Part shown: piece by piece, positions 7,935 to 16,980 of the stretch
Layout: each line of letters opens with the position of its first letter
Numbering within the stretch: position 1 is the first letter of the stretch
Assembly: GCA_000719025.1 (NCBI GenBank)
Contig: JODP01000005.1
Span: 310,001-374,000 of the forward strand
Source: Kineosporia aurantiaca JCM 3230
GTDB lineage: Bacteria; Actinomycetota; Actinomycetes; Actinomycetales; Kineosporiaceae
Direction of reading: 5' to 3'
DNA: 64,000 bases
Translations under genes and position numbers: made by a program
The notes under the pieces: generated by a model
Seen by the model: the letters and a program-made list of their open reading frames with translations, nothing else
Told to the model about the DNA's origin: nothing
Databases searched by the model: none

Positions 7935-8323
7935 CGCTTCCCCTCCTGAGTGATGCCCACCAAGCCGGTTTCCTGCCCGGCCTTGTCAATCATGTTCTTC
8001 AGCTCCTCCGGGTCCAGCCCGAGCTTGCGGGCCTCACTGACCAGCGGAACCACGAACTGCTCGGCGAACGCGGTGCGCCGCCGCTGCCTCAGCTGCCCCC
8101 GGGCGCCCTCACTCACGAACATCCCGATCCCCCGCCGCTTGTGCAGAATTCCGTCGGAGACCAACTGGTTCACCCCCTTCGCCGCCGTGGCCGGATTGAT
8201 CCGGTGAAAAGCCGCCAGTTCCGTGGTGGACGGCGCCTGCGCCCCTTCGGCGAGCGATCCGTCGATGATCGCGTTCTCCAGCTGCTCGGCGATCTGCTGG
8301 AAGATCGGGCGGCCCTCATCCAT
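7931..8323 (-). CDS. GntR family transcriptional regulator, YtrA-like
   Basis: A protein of 130 residues. The N-terminal winged helix (about residues 8-72) shows PIFQQIAEQLENAIIDGSL and APSTTELAAFHRINPATAAKGVNQLVSDGIL, typical of the GntR fold. The short helical tail (about 75-125) replaces a large effector domain, which places it in the YtrA subgroup. It is first in an operon with the ATPase and permease (ATGA overlaps) and probably represses it. A 26-bp inverted repeat just upstream (8343-8368) is the likely operator. Confidence 0.9.
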   Translation of the reverse strand: MDEGRPIFQQIAEQLENAIIDGSLAEGAQAPSTTELAAFHRINPATAAKGVNQLVSDGILHKRRGIGMFVSEGARGQLRQRRRTAFAEQFVVPLVSEARKLGLDPEELKNMIDKAGQETGLVGITQEGKR

Positions 8324-8342
8324 CGGCGGTCCGCCACTTCAC

Positions 8343-8368
8343 TGGTTCATTACTCATGTAATTAACCA
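8343..8368. promoter_or_regulatory. Inverted repeat operator of the GntR/ABC operon
   Basis: TGGTTcATTAC and GTAATtAACCA form 11-base arms with a single mismatched pair around the centre TCAT. The site starts 20 bp upstream of the GntR start codon and is AT-rich compared with its surroundings. It matches the general GntR YtrA-type operator layout of a long palindrome over the operon's own promoter. Autoregulation is inferred from position and symmetry. Confidence 0.75.
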
Positions 8369-8415
8369 TGCAACCTGGACGGGTGCGTGTCAACGGCAAT
8401 CCAGAGAGCCGTCGC

Positions 8416-8931
8416 CTACGGCTGGGGCGGGGGATCCCCGTCGGCGGCCACCGCGAGCTTGCGCAGCAGCCGGTTCAGGGTGGCCAGCTCCTTGGCCGGC
8501 AGGGTGCCGAACAGCGCCCGCTCGGCCTCTCCCCGTAAGTCCATCGCCCGGCGCCAGACCGCTACGCCGCGGGCGGTGGCCTCGATCGTGACGCTGCGGC
8601 GGTCGGTCGCGCTCGGCGTGCGCTTGACCAGACCCGCCTTCTCCAGCGTGTCGAGGCGGCCGGTGATGCCGGCCGGGGACACGTCCAGGGTCAGGGCCAG
8701 TTCCCGCGGCGAAGCCACGCCGGGGGTGTCGCGGATCATCAGGGCGTGCAGGGTCTCGTACTCGAACACCTGCAGGCCGACCTCGGCCGCAGCCCGCTTG
8801 GTGGACTCCCGGGCGTGCCGCTTGATCCGGCTGATCCGCACCGTGGCCAGCTCGATCTCTTCGTCGAACTCGATGTCGATCCAGTGGTCCCGCCAGCGCG
8901 CGACGTGCTGCTCGGCGAAGTCCTCGGCCAC
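8416..8931 (-). CDS. MarR family transcriptional regulator
   Basis: A protein of 171 residues from the GTG at 8931. It has the MarR winged-helix core: LHALMIRDTPGVASPRELALTLDVSPAGITGRLDTLEKAGLVKRTPSATDRRSVTIEATARG spans about residues 58-120, with the wing DRRS clearly recognisable. The family senses phenolic or drug-like ligands and usually represses a neighbouring transporter or enzyme. It is divergent from an MFS exporter 100 bp away, which is the standard regulator-target pairing. The start is uncertain because the ribosome site is weak; the longer frame reaching 9258 overlaps the MFS gene and is not used. Confidence 0.85.
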   Translation of the reverse strand: MAEDFAEQHVARWRDHWIDIEFDEEIELATVRISRIKRHARESTKRAAAEVGLQVFEYETLHALMIRDTPGVASPRELALTLDVSPAGITGRLDTLEKAGLVKRTPSATDRRSVTIEATARGVAVWRRAMDLRGEAERALFGTLPAKELATLNRLLRKLAVAADGDPPPQP

Positions 8932-8980
8932 CCGACCAGCGTAGCAGTGCTTCGGCGGCAGATATTTTGTTGACGTATAT

Positions 8981-8992
8981 TTCGCTGGCGAA
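8981..8992. promoter_or_regulatory. Palindrome TTCGCTGGCGAA between MarR and MFS genes
   Basis: A 12-base near-perfect palindrome (5-bp arms, two-base centre) in an AT-richer stretch of the divergent promoter region, next to the sequence TTGACGTATAT. It is a candidate MarR binding site. The evidence is position and symmetry only. Confidence 0.35.
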
Positions 8993-9034
8993 CTACTTTG
9001 GTGCGGAGTGGACCTCCGACGGGTGGGAGAGGCA

Positions 9035-10333
9035 ATGGACTCACGCAATGAGGTGACCGGAGCATCGGAAACGGTCGACGAGGGGGGAGAGCCATCGGGC
9101 CCGGAAGGCACCCCCGGCCCACTCCCGGCACCGGGATCTGCCTGGCGCTCGGTGTCTTTCCGCTGGCTCCTGGTCGGTCGCACGGTCACCAGCCTGGGTT
9201 CGGCCATCGCGCCGGTCGCACTGGCCCTGGCCGTGCTCCACCTCGGTGGATCGGCCACCGAACTCGGCCTGGTGGTGGCCGCCTACGCGTTGGCGGAGGT
9301 GCTGACCACGCTGTTCGCCGGCGTGGTGGGTGATCGGCTGCCCCGCACCCTGGTCATGCGCGGATCGGCCTGGCTGGCCTGCCTCGCTCAGGCGATCGTC
9401 GCGGTCAGCCTGATCGCCGGGTGGGCCGGTATCCCGCTGTTGGCGGTGATGGGTGGGGTCAACGGGGCGCTGGCTGCTCTCAGCAGCCCGAGCTCACGGG
9501 CGGTGGTGCCGCAGACCGTGCCGGAGAGCGCCCTGCCCAATGCCGTCTCGGCGCTGCGACTCTCTCAGAACACAGCCATGGTGGTAGGTTTCAGCCTGGC
9601 CGGGGTCCTGGTCGGGTTCTTCGGTCCGGGCTGGGCGATCGCGGTGGACGCGGGCTCGTTCGTGGTGGCCGCGCTCTGTTACACCGCGATGCGGGTGGCG
9701 CCGATCGCCTCCGTCGCGTCGGAGTCGGTGCTGGACGATCTCGGCGCGGGGGCCCGGGAAGTGTTCCGGCACATCTGGTTGTGGGTTCTCATCGGCCAGG
9801 CGCTGATCTACCACTTGTTCTACGGCGGGATCCAGGGTGTGGTCGGGCCGATCGTGGTCACCCGCGAGTTCGGAGACAAGGCCTGGGGATTCGCCCTGGC
9901 CGCGCTGATGGTCGGTTTCATGGCCGGGGGCCTGATCACGTTGCGCTATCGCCCGCCGCGCCTGCTCTTCGCCGGCACCGCCTTCCTCGCCCTGACCGCC
10001 TGCTTCCCCCTGGCCATGGGCCTGGACCTGCCCTACCCGGCGGTCCTGGCCGGGGCCTTCCTGCACGGCCTGGGACTGGAGATCTTCAGCGTGTGCTGGG
10101 ACCTGGCGATCCAGCAGAACATCCCGCCGGACAAACTGGCCCGGGTGTTCGCCTTCGACTCGGTCGGCTCGTTCGTCATGCGCCCGCTCGGCCTGGCCGT
10201 GACCGGGCCGGTGGCGGGGGCGCTCGGCGAGACCCCCTGGCTACTGGTCACGGCCGCGGTGATGGCCGGGTCGACGGCGCTGGCGCTGATCCCGCGTTCG
10301 GTGCGGAACCTGCGGCGGACCCCGGACGCTTAG
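9035..10333 (+). CDS. MFS transporter (drug-exporter type)
   Basis: A protein of 432 residues with about 12 membrane helices and a 45-residue acidic, Pro-rich N-terminal tail. The segment between helices 2 and 3, GVVGDRLPRTLVMRG, matches the MFS motif A (G-x3-D-R-x-x-R). SFRWLLVGRTVTSLGSAIAPVALAL is typical of the enterobactin-exporter/multidrug MFS_3 group. Proton-driven export of a small toxic compound is the likely role. The ATG at 9035 has GGGAGAGG just upstream and is preferred over the in-frame GTG at 9008. It is divergent from a MarR regulator that probably controls it, and convergent with cobIJ. Confidence 0.87.
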   Translation: MDSRNEVTGASETVDEGGEPSGPEGTPGPLPAPGSAWRSVSFRWLLVGRTVTSLGSAIAPVALALAVLHLGGSATELGLVVAAYALAEVLTTLFAGVVGDRLPRTLVMRGSAWLACLAQAIVAVSLIAGWAGIPLLAVMGGVNGALAALSSPSSRAVVPQTVPESALPNAVSALRLSQNTAMVVGFSLAGVLVGFFGPGWAIAVDAGSFVVAALCYTAMRVAPIASVASESVLDDLGAGAREVFRHIWLWVLIGQALIYHLFYGGIQGVVGPIVVTREFGDKAWGFALAALMVGFMAGGLITLRYRPPRLLFAGTAFLALTACFPLAMGLDLPYPAVLAGAFLHGLGLEIFSVCWDLAIQQNIPPDKLARVFAFDSVGSFVMRPLGLAVTGPVAGALGETPWLLVTAAVMAGSTALALIPRSVRNLRRTPDA

Positions 10334-10352
10334 GACTTTGGACGCTTAGGAC
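10324..10352. repeat. 13-bp direct repeat carrying both convergent stop codons
   Basis: GGACGCTTAGGAC occurs at 10324-10336 and again at 10340-10352. The MFS stop codon lies in the first copy and the cobIJ stop codon, read on the other strand, lies in the second. It looks like a small slippage duplication at a convergent gene junction. Confidence 0.7.
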
Positions 10353-11833
10353 GGGTAGCGGCGGGGTGTCCAGACCACCGGTGAGCCGTCCGGCCGGGCC
10401 GAGATCCGGGTCTGCGACGAGCCGATGATCAGCAGGGTGCGCATGTCGACCAGCTCCGGGTCGAGCTCGCCCAGCGGCAGCACGGTGAGCTTCTCCTGGT
10501 CCGAGCCGATCGCCCGGCCGACGATCACCGGGGTGGCCGGGTCGCGGTGCCGCAGCACGATGTCCCGGGCCTGACCGACCTGGTGGCGGCGCTCCTTGGA
10601 GGCCGGGTTGTAGATCGCGATCACCAGGTCGGCGGCCGCGATCGCATCGAGCCGGCGTTCCACCACGTCCCACGGCTTGAGCCGGTCGGACAGCGAGATG
10701 ACGCAGAAGTCGTGGCCCAGCGGCGCCCCAGCCCGGGCGGCCACCGCCTGGGCCGCGCTCACCCCCGGCAGCACCCGCACCGGCACTTCCTTGAACTCCG
10801 GCTCGGCGGCGACCTCGAGCACGGCCGAGGCCATGGCGAAGACCCCCGGGTCACCGGAACTCACCACCGCCACCCGGCGGCCGCGCCGGGCCAGATCCAG
10901 GGCGAAGGCGGCGCGCTCGGACTCCACCTTGTTGTCCGAGGCGTGGCGTTCCTGATGCGGCTTCACCGGCACCCGGTTGAGGTAGGTGACGTAGCCGACC
11001 AGGTCGTCCGCCTCGGAGAGGGCCCGCTGCACCTCCGGGGTGGTCCACTCCCGCGGACCGGGGCCGAGACCGACCACGACCACCTCTCCCCCGGCCGCCG
11101 GCACCGGGGGCGGCGAGTTCAGCGGCCCGGGCATCAGGGCGATCGACATGTAGGGCACGCTCTGCGGATCCACCTCGGCCAGGGCCGAAGTCTGCTCCCG
11201 ATCGCTGCTCGCCCGCTCCACATACCAGGCCCGGTCCAGCTTTCCGGCGGACTCGAAACCCTGACGCACCCCCTCGAAGGTGCGACCGAGCTTCATCACC
11301 ACCGCGGCGTCCGTGCTTTCCAGGCGCCGGGCCAGCTCGTCCGGCGGCAGCGTGCCGGGCAGCACGGTGAGCACCTCGTCCCGCTCGACCAATGGGCGTC
11401 CCAGCGCCGCTGCAGCAGCACTGAAAGACGTTATGCCGGGCACCACTTCGGCCGGGAACCGATGAGCGAGCCGCTTGTGCATGTGCATGTAGGACCCGTA
11501 GAACAGCGGGTCGCCCTCGGCCAGCACGACCACGTCCCGGCCGGCCTCCAGGTGGGTCGCCAGCCGTTCCGCCGAAGCGGCGTAGAACTCGTCCATTGCT
11601 CCCTGATAGCCACCGGGATGATCGATCGTCTCGGTGGTGACCGGGTAGACCAGCTGCTCCTCGATCTGCCCCTCGCGCAGGTAGGGCTCGGCGATGCCGC
11701 GGGCGATACTGCGACCGTGCCGCGCGCTGTGATAGGCGATCACCTCTGCGGCGCCGATCAGCCGAACCGCCTTGACGCTGACCAGTTCCGGGTCGCCCGG
11801 GCCGAGCCCGACGCCGTAGAGAGTGCCGCTCAT
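10346..11833 (-). CDS. cobIJ: Fused precorrin-2 C20-methyltransferase / precorrin-3B C17-methyltransferase
   Basis: A protein of 495 residues made of two SAM-dependent tetrapyrrole methylases. The CobI half (about 1-235) opens with LYGVGLGPGDPELVSVKAVRLI and has VLAEGDPLFYGSYMHMHKRL. The CobJ half (about 248-490) opens with VVVVGLGPGPREWTTPEV and has VVSSGDPGVFAMASAVLE and YNPASKERRHQ. CobI methylates C20 of precorrin-2; CobJ methylates C17 with ring contraction of precorrin-3B to precorrin-4. The fusion is common in actinobacteria. It is translationally coupled to cobH by an ATGA overlap and is last in the cobG-cobH-cobIJ operon. Confidence 0.95.
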   Translation of the reverse strand: MSGTLYGVGLGPGDPELVSVKAVRLIGAAEVIAYHSARHGRSIARGIAEPYLREGQIEEQLVYPVTTETIDHPGGYQGAMDEFYAASAERLATHLEAGRDVVVLAEGDPLFYGSYMHMHKRLAHRFPAEVVPGITSFSAAAAALGRPLVERDEVLTVLPGTLPPDELARRLESTDAAVVMKLGRTFEGVRQGFESAGKLDRAWYVERASSDREQTSALAEVDPQSVPYMSIALMPGPLNSPPPVPAAGGEVVVVGLGPGPREWTTPEVQRALSEADDLVGYVTYLNRVPVKPHQERHASDNKVESERAAFALDLARRGRRVAVVSSGDPGVFAMASAVLEVAAEPEFKEVPVRVLPGVSAAQAVAARAGAPLGHDFCVISLSDRLKPWDVVERRLDAIAAADLVIAIYNPASKERRHQVGQARDIVLRHRDPATPVIVGRAIGSDQEKLTVLPLGELDPELVDMRTLLIIGSSQTRISARPDGSPVVWTPRRYPS

Positions 11834-12483
11834 TCCTTCTCACTCGCGATCGCGTTGACGGCCCCGACGGTCATCGCGCTACCCCCACGACGCCCGTGCA
11901 CGACCAGGTACTCCAGCCCGAGCGGGTTGTCGCTGAGGGCCCGCTTGGACTCGGCTGCGCCGATGAAACCGACCGGGATGCCGAGGATCGCGGCCGGACG
12001 CGGAGCCCCGTCGCGGATCAGCTCGAGCAGGCGGAACAGCGCGGTCGGGGCGTTGCCGATGGCGACCACGCTGCCCTCCAGCCGGTCCCGCCAGAGGTCG
12101 ATCGCGGCCGCGCTCCGGGTGGTGTTCAGCTCGGCGGCCAACTGCGGCACCCCGGGCGCGTTCAGGGTGCAGACGATCTCATTGTCCTTCGGCAGCCGGG
12201 CCCGGGTGATGCCGCTGGCCACCATCTGCGCGTCACACAGCACCGGAGCCCCGTCCAACAGCGCCTGCCGAGCCGCCTTCACCGCGTTCGGGCTGTAGGC
12301 GAAATCCTGGGCCAGGTCGGTCATCCCGGAGGAATGGATCATCCGGACCAGCACCCGGGCGGCATCCGCCGGCATCCCGGCCAGGTCCGGCGCCACCTCG
12401 GACCGGATGGTCGCGAACGACTCCCGGTAGATCTCCACGCCGTTCGCCTCGTAAGCGCCCGGCCACCCGCTGATCTGCGTCAC
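11830..12483 (-). CDS. cobH: Precorrin-8X methylmutase
   Basis: A protein of 217 residues. CobH moves the methyl group from C11 to C12 and turns precorrin-8X into hydrogenobyrinate. Family segments are VRMIHSSGMTDLAQDFAYS, which contains the catalytic histidine, then DAQMVASGITRARLP, AIGNAPTALFRLLEL, GIPVGFIGAAESKRAL and VHGRRGGSAMTVGAVNAI. The start is the GTG at 12483, which overlaps the cobG stop as GTGA; the longer frame to 12720 runs inside cobG. It ends four bases inside cobIJ. Confidence 0.95.
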   Translation of the reverse strand: MTQISGWPGAYEANGVEIYRESFATIRSEVAPDLAGMPADAARVLVRMIHSSGMTDLAQDFAYSPNAVKAARQALLDGAPVLCDAQMVASGITRARLPKDNEIVCTLNAPGVPQLAAELNTTRSAAAIDLWRDRLEGSVVAIGNAPTALFRLLELIRDGAPRPAAILGIPVGFIGAAESKRALSDNPLGLEYLVVHGRRGGSAMTVGAVNAIASEKE

Positions 12484-13781
12484 TTCACCACAATCCCCGA
12501 GGACGCCGCCGCATCGCGGTCCGCTGCGTCCAGTTCTCCGGCCACTCGGTAACCGTCTTCCTCCGCCAGCAGGGCAACCGCCCCGTGCGGTGTGCCGCAA
12601 CCTCTTTCGCACCCGGCCCAGTGCAGGAGCGCTCCCCGCGGAGCGCCGATCGCCGCGAACGCCCGGGCATCGGCCTGCACGTCGGTCCGCGACTTGGCGC
12701 ACCCCGGCTTCCCGGCGCACGCGGTGATCCGCACCCAGGCGTCGTCCGGCTCGACCACCAGCCCGACCGCGGCCAGCAGTTCCTGTGCGGCCAGGGCCGC
12801 CGGGAGTTCCAGGTCCCGCACCACGACGCGCCGCCAGGGAGTGACCCGCAACGGCGAATCGGCCGACTCCAGACCATCTTCCATGCCGTCGAGTTCCGCG
12901 CTCTCAACCAGCTCCGGATCCGCCGCCAATTCGCCGCAGGCGATCAGCGCGTCCATCTGCTCACTGTTCAGGATGCCCAAGGGGACCACCGCGCAAACCG
13001 CGAGCCGCCCGTCCCCTTGTTCAATCAAACCCGGCACCGGAATCTCCGCCGCCCCCGACGAATGTCCTGGGGAGACCGCAAAACCGGCTTCGGCCAGCGC
13101 CGTGATCATGGCCTCGGCCGCGCCGGGCAGCTCGTTCACCCGCCAGGCCCGGCTCTCCTGCCGGGTCCGTTCCGCCAGGAAGGCTGTGGCCGCCACCAGC
13201 ACCGCCTCGACCAACCGCGCCCGCCCGACCTCCACAGCGTTCGCCGCACCGAACGTCCGTACTTCAAAACGCCCGGGACGCACGGCGACCGCCAGCACGT
13301 CCGGTTCCTCCCCGGCAATGTCCCCGGTGCCGTCGTCCAGACCGATCAGGAACCGGCCCGGCAGCGCGACCAGGTCCGGCCGGGCGCAGAGCGCCGTGTC
13401 CAACTCCGCCACCAGGGGATCGACGTCCTCCACCGAGTGCGACCCCCGGCCGGACAACGGCGAAGCGATGATGTTCCGGACCCGCTCGTGGGTGGGGTGC
13501 GGCAGCAGCCCGAGGCCGCCCAGCCGCGCTTCCAGGACCTCGATCCGGTCCGGCGCGATGCCTCTGATCTGCAGATTTCCCCGCGAGGTGAGCCCGAGGC
13601 CACCATCACCGAGGTCCGCCGCCATGCTCCGCAGCCCTTGCAGAGCCGCTGAGGAGAGGACGCCGCCGGGCATCCTCAGCCGGGCCAGAACCCCGTCGGC
13701 CGCAAGGTGGGGTCGCAGAACTCCCGGGCAGGAATCCGCCGCCACGCGTTGCACCGGCGTCCACGCCACCCGATCGACCAC
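12480..13781 (-). CDS. cobG: Precorrin-3B synthase (oxygen-dependent)
   Basis: A protein of 433 residues of the nitrite/sulfite-reductase fold. CobG hydroxylates precorrin-3A at C20 with O2 and forms the gamma-lactone, the step that marks the aerobic cobalamin route. Two ferredoxin-like half domains are present. The C-terminal half carries the cluster cysteines in ACAGKPGCAKS and GCERGCGTPHG (C-x5-C then C-x3-C, about residues 358-402). The start is GTG at 13781, about 168 bp after the 3' end of the glycosidase gene upstream. No cobalamin riboswitch is seen before this operon. Confidence 0.93.
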   Translation of the reverse strand: MVDRVAWTPVQRVAADSCPGVLRPHLAADGVLARLRMPGGVLSSAALQGLRSMAADLGDGGLGLTSRGNLQIRGIAPDRIEVLEARLGGLGLLPHPTHERVRNIIASPLSGRGSHSVEDVDPLVAELDTALCARPDLVALPGRFLIGLDDGTGDIAGEEPDVLAVAVRPGRFEVRTFGAANAVEVGRARLVEAVLVAATAFLAERTRQESRAWRVNELPGAAEAMITALAEAGFAVSPGHSSGAAEIPVPGLIEQGDGRLAVCAVVPLGILNSEQMDALIACGELAADPELVESAELDGMEDGLESADSPLRVTPWRRVVVRDLELPAALAAQELLAAVGLVVEPDDAWVRITACAGKPGCAKSRTDVQADARAFAAIGAPRGALLHWAGCERGCGTPHGAVALLAEEDGYRVAGELDAADRDAAASSGIVVK

Positions 13782-13871
13782 GAGCCGATCCTACGTGGCC
13801 GTTGCCCAGGGGTGACCGGGCCGTGGTCCCGGAGTCCGGGCCCGCACCCGGCCAAACGCCCACAAAACTCT

Positions 13872-13925
13872 CCGTGATCATGGACTTTTACCCCGGTGAT
13901 CATGGAGAAGAGTCCATGATCACGG
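13872..13925. terminator. Long inverted repeat containing TGATCATGGACT, probable terminator
   Basis: Perfect 15-base arms (13872-13886 and 13911-13925, CCGTGATCATGGACT with its complement) surround a 24-base loop that itself contains another TGATCATGGA. It lies between the end of the glycosidase gene and the start of cobG, both on the minus strand. A 23-base stretch (13873-13895) is identical to 25009-25031, so this is a repeated intergenic element. A hairpin terminator for the glycosidase transcript is the simplest role. Confidence 0.65.
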
Positions 13926-13949
13926 GGAGGTTGAGCGGGCTGGGTTGGG

Positions 13950-16880
13950 TCAGGCCCAGCCGCGTTGGCGGGGGTCGGGGGGCAGGCGGGGGTTGAGCAA
14001 GTGGGCGACCAGGGCCGTCCATCCGGTCTGGTGGGTGGCCCCCAGCCCCTCGCCGGTGTCCCCGTCGAAGAACTCGCTGAACGTCGGGTGCTCGGCCCAG
14101 AGCGGATCGTCGCTGGCCTCGATCCGGTCACCGTCCGAGGGGCGCCTGCCCTTCACCGGCCGGAACAGCGCGGTCAGGCCCCGGTCGATCACGTCGGCCG
14201 CCTCGACCAGGGTGCAGTGGTTGCCCGAGCCGGTGGGGATCTCGATGGTGAAGCTGTCGCCGAAGTGCCGGCCGTAGGTGCGCAGCTTGTCGGCCAGCAG
14301 GACGTTGACCGGGAACCAGACCGGTCCGCGCCAGTTCGAGTTGCCGCCGAACAGGCCGGTGCGGGATTCCCCCGGCTCGTACTCGATCGAGGCGCTGCGA
14401 CCGGCGATCACCGTGCTGACCCCGGAACGGACGGCCGCCGACATCGAGCGGATGCCGTACGGAGAGAGGAACTGCTCCGGGTCGAACATCCGCTCCAGGA
14501 TGCGGCGCAGGCGCTCGGGGTCGAGCAGGGAGAGCAGCATCCGCCGCTCCCCCGGACCCTTGGCGAAGAGCAGCGGGCCGACCAGTTCCGGCCGGCGGCG
14601 CTGCAGCCAGCGCAACCGGGCGGTGACGTCGGGGCACTCCTCATTGATCCAGGACGGCACCTCGGTGGCGCCCAGGATCGGCAGAAGGCCGACCATCGAG
14701 GGCACCCGCATCGGCTCCGCGCTGCCGTCCGGGCCGACCAGGACGTCGTAGAAGAAGCCGTCCTCCTCGTGCCAGAGCGAGACCTCGTGCGAGCCGAAGC
14801 TGGTCATCGAACGGGCGATCGCCAGGAAGTGCTCGAGGAACTTGGTCGCGGTGTCGTCCCAGGCCTTGTCGTAGCGGGACAGCTCGAGGGCGATCTTGAA
14901 CATCTGCTGGCAATAGAACGCCATCCAACTGGTGGCGTCGGACTGCTCCAGCCGGAAGCCGGGCGGCAGCGGGGCGGAGCGGTCAAACAGGCCGATGTTG
15001 TCCATCCCGAGGAAGCCGCCCTCGAAGATGTTCGACCCGGTCGAGTCCTTGCGGTTGACCCACCAGGAGAAGTTCAGCAGCAGCTTGGTGAACACCCGGA
15101 TCAGGAACTCGCGGTCGCGGTAGCCGTCGATCCGGTAGACGTGCCAGGCGGCCCAGGCGTGCACCGGCGGGTTCACGTCGCCGAACGCCCATTCGTAGGC
15201 CGGGAGCTGGCCGTTCGGGTGCATCGCCCATTCCCGGCACATCAGCACCAGTTGTTCCTTGGCGAAGTCCGGGTCCACGTGGGCCAGCGGAATCGCGTGA
15301 AAAGCCAGGTCCCAGGCCGCGAACCAGGGGTACTCCCACTCGTCCGGCATGGAGATGACGTCGGCCAGCGAGACCTGCCGCCAGGTGGTGTTGCGACCAC
15401 CCTTGGCCTGACGGGAGTCCGGGGCGTGGGTCGCGCTGCCCGGATCACCCTCCAGCCACTGCTCCACGTCGTACCGGTACAGCTGCTTGCCCCAGAGCAG
15501 GCCGGCGTAGGCCCGGCGGGCCACGTGCCGGTCGTTCTCGGAGATCTCCGGGCTGATCACCCGGCCGTAGAACTCGTCCGCCTCGCGCCGCCGGGACTTC
15601 ATCACCGCCTCGAAACCCGGCCCGAACGTGCTGCCCTCGGGCATCTGCCGGCTGAGCCGCAGCTTCACGGTGACCGACTGGCCCGGCGCCACCTCGTCGA
15701 AGGAGTACCAGACGGCCGCCTTCGTCCCCTCGTCGAAGGGGTTGATCGCCTGGGTGTCGCCGTGCACGATCCGCTGGTTGATCGCGTCCTTCGGGTGTGC
15801 GCTGGTGTTCCGCTCGGCCCCGTACAGCGCCACCGCGTTGGTCTCGTTGTCGCAGAACAGCAGCACCGGCGAGCCCTCGGCGGCCAGGTAGTAGGTGCCG
15901 AGCGAACCGTGCTGCACCTCCAGCGCCTCCATGCCCCCGACCGCGAGCGTGGGCGGAAGCAGCTGCTGCAGGTGCCCGCGGCGCGGATCGCGGCCCCAGG
16001 CCCAGGTGTTGCGCAGCCAGATCTGCGGGATCAGGTCCAGCGGGGCCGGGTCGGGGCCGTGGTTGGTGGCCCGGATCGTGATGCAGAGGTCTTCCGGGGA
16101 CGCCTTGGCGTAGGTCATCAGCACGTCGAAGAAGCGGTTCTGGTCGAGGATCCCGGTGTCGCCGAGCTCGTACTCCCGCTCGTCCCGGCCGCGCTTGGCG
16201 TTCTCGTCCTTCAGCTGCTGGTAAGGGTATTCGGCCTGCGGGTAGCGGTAGACCCACTGCATCCAGCTGTGCGTGGGCGTGCCGTCCACCGCCCACCAGT
16301 ACTCCTTGGCGTCCTCGCCGTGGTTGCCCTGGCCGTTGGTCAGGCCGAAGAGCCGCTCCTTGAGGATCGGGTCCTTCCGGTTCCACAGCCCCATCCCGAA
16401 GTTGAGGAAGCCGTAGCGGTCGCAGATCCCGCCCAGGCCGTCCTCGCCCCAGCGATAGGCCCGGGCGTGGGCATGCTCGAACGGGAACGCCGACCAGGCG
16501 TCGCCGTCGGCCGTGTAGTCCTCGCGCACGGTGCCCCACTGGCGACCGGCCAGGTACGGGCCCCACTGCCGCCAGGGGCTGCCCGGACCGGGCGACTCGG
16601 CCAGCCGGGCGTGCTCGGCGGTCGGCTCGGCGGGCAGGCCCCAGGAGACCCCGCCGTCGCCCCAGCCGTGATCGCCGGTCTCCTCACCCTCCGCCGTGCT
16701 CTCCTCGGAGGAGGCGTCATGGGACCAGTAAGCCTTCATCGCCGCCGTCAGCCCGGGATCCACGGAGGGGGCATCGGCAGCCGGACCCGGGTTCTGCACC
16801 TTCTCCTCCGGCTCGGTCTCCCGGGGACGAGGCACCGCGGGCCGCCGCTTCGAGGACTTGGGGCTCTGTCCGGAGGTCAC
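13950..16880 (-). CDS. GH63/MGH1-like glycoside hydrolase
   Basis: A protein of 976 residues. After about 105 residues of charged, disordered leader, the family block begins at SPWRQWGPYLAGRQWGTVREDY, then AYRWGEDGLGGICDRYGFL, LKERLFGLTNGQGNHGEDAKEYWW and PTHSWMQWVYRYPQAEYPY. The C-terminal (alpha/alpha)6 barrel has EWEYPWFAAWDLAFHAIPLAHV, GQLPAYEWAFGDVNPPVHAWA, MDNIGLFDRS and NSNWRGPVWFPVNVLLADKL. This is the bacterial glucosidase group related to GH63 and to mannosylglycerate hydrolase. It probably hydrolyses alpha-glucosyl or alpha-mannosyl compounds in the cytoplasm, as no signal peptide is seen. The GTG at 16880 is preferred; the frame continues to 17153 but that part overlaps the SWIM gene. 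The true start could be further in. Confidence 0.85.
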   Translation of the reverse strand: MTSGQSPKSSKRRPAVPRPRETEPEEKVQNPGPAADAPSVDPGLTAAMKAYWSHDASSEESTAEGEETGDHGWGDGGVSWGLPAEPTAEHARLAESPGPGSPWRQWGPYLAGRQWGTVREDYTADGDAWSAFPFEHAHARAYRWGEDGLGGICDRYGFLNFGMGLWNRKDPILKERLFGLTNGQGNHGEDAKEYWWAVDGTPTHSWMQWVYRYPQAEYPYQQLKDENAKRGRDEREYELGDTGILDQNRFFDVLMTYAKASPEDLCITIRATNHGPDPAPLDLIPQIWLRNTWAWGRDPRRGHLQQLLPPTLAVGGMEALEVQHGSLGTYYLAAEGSPVLLFCDNETNAVALYGAERNTSAHPKDAINQRIVHGDTQAINPFDEGTKAAVWYSFDEVAPGQSVTVKLRLSRQMPEGSTFGPGFEAVMKSRRREADEFYGRVISPEISENDRHVARRAYAGLLWGKQLYRYDVEQWLEGDPGSATHAPDSRQAKGGRNTTWRQVSLADVISMPDEWEYPWFAAWDLAFHAIPLAHVDPDFAKEQLVLMCREWAMHPNGQLPAYEWAFGDVNPPVHAWAAWHVYRIDGYRDREFLIRVFTKLLLNFSWWVNRKDSTGSNIFEGGFLGMDNIGLFDRSAPLPPGFRLEQSDATSWMAFYCQQMFKIALELSRYDKAWDDTATKFLEHFLAIARSMTSFGSHEVSLWHEEDGFFYDVLVGPDGSAEPMRVPSMVGLLPILGATEVPSWINEECPDVTARLRWLQRRRPELVGPLLFAKGPGERRMLLSLLDPERLRRILERMFDPEQFLSPYGIRSMSAAVRSGVSTVIAGRSASIEYEPGESRTGLFGGNSNWRGPVWFPVNVLLADKLRTYGRHFGDSFTIEIPTGSGNHCTLVEAADVIDRGLTALFRPVKGRRPSDGDRIEASDDPLWAEHPTFSEFFDGDTGEGLGATHQTGWTALVAHLLNPRLPPDPRQRGWA

Positions 16881-16980
16881 GCCCCTAGACTGCCGCGCCC
16901 GGCCGCCGGAATCCCGCCTCGCGGGGCCGTGCCGGGCTAGTTCGTGGCGCGACCCGACGACCGGAAACCCGCAAAGACGG

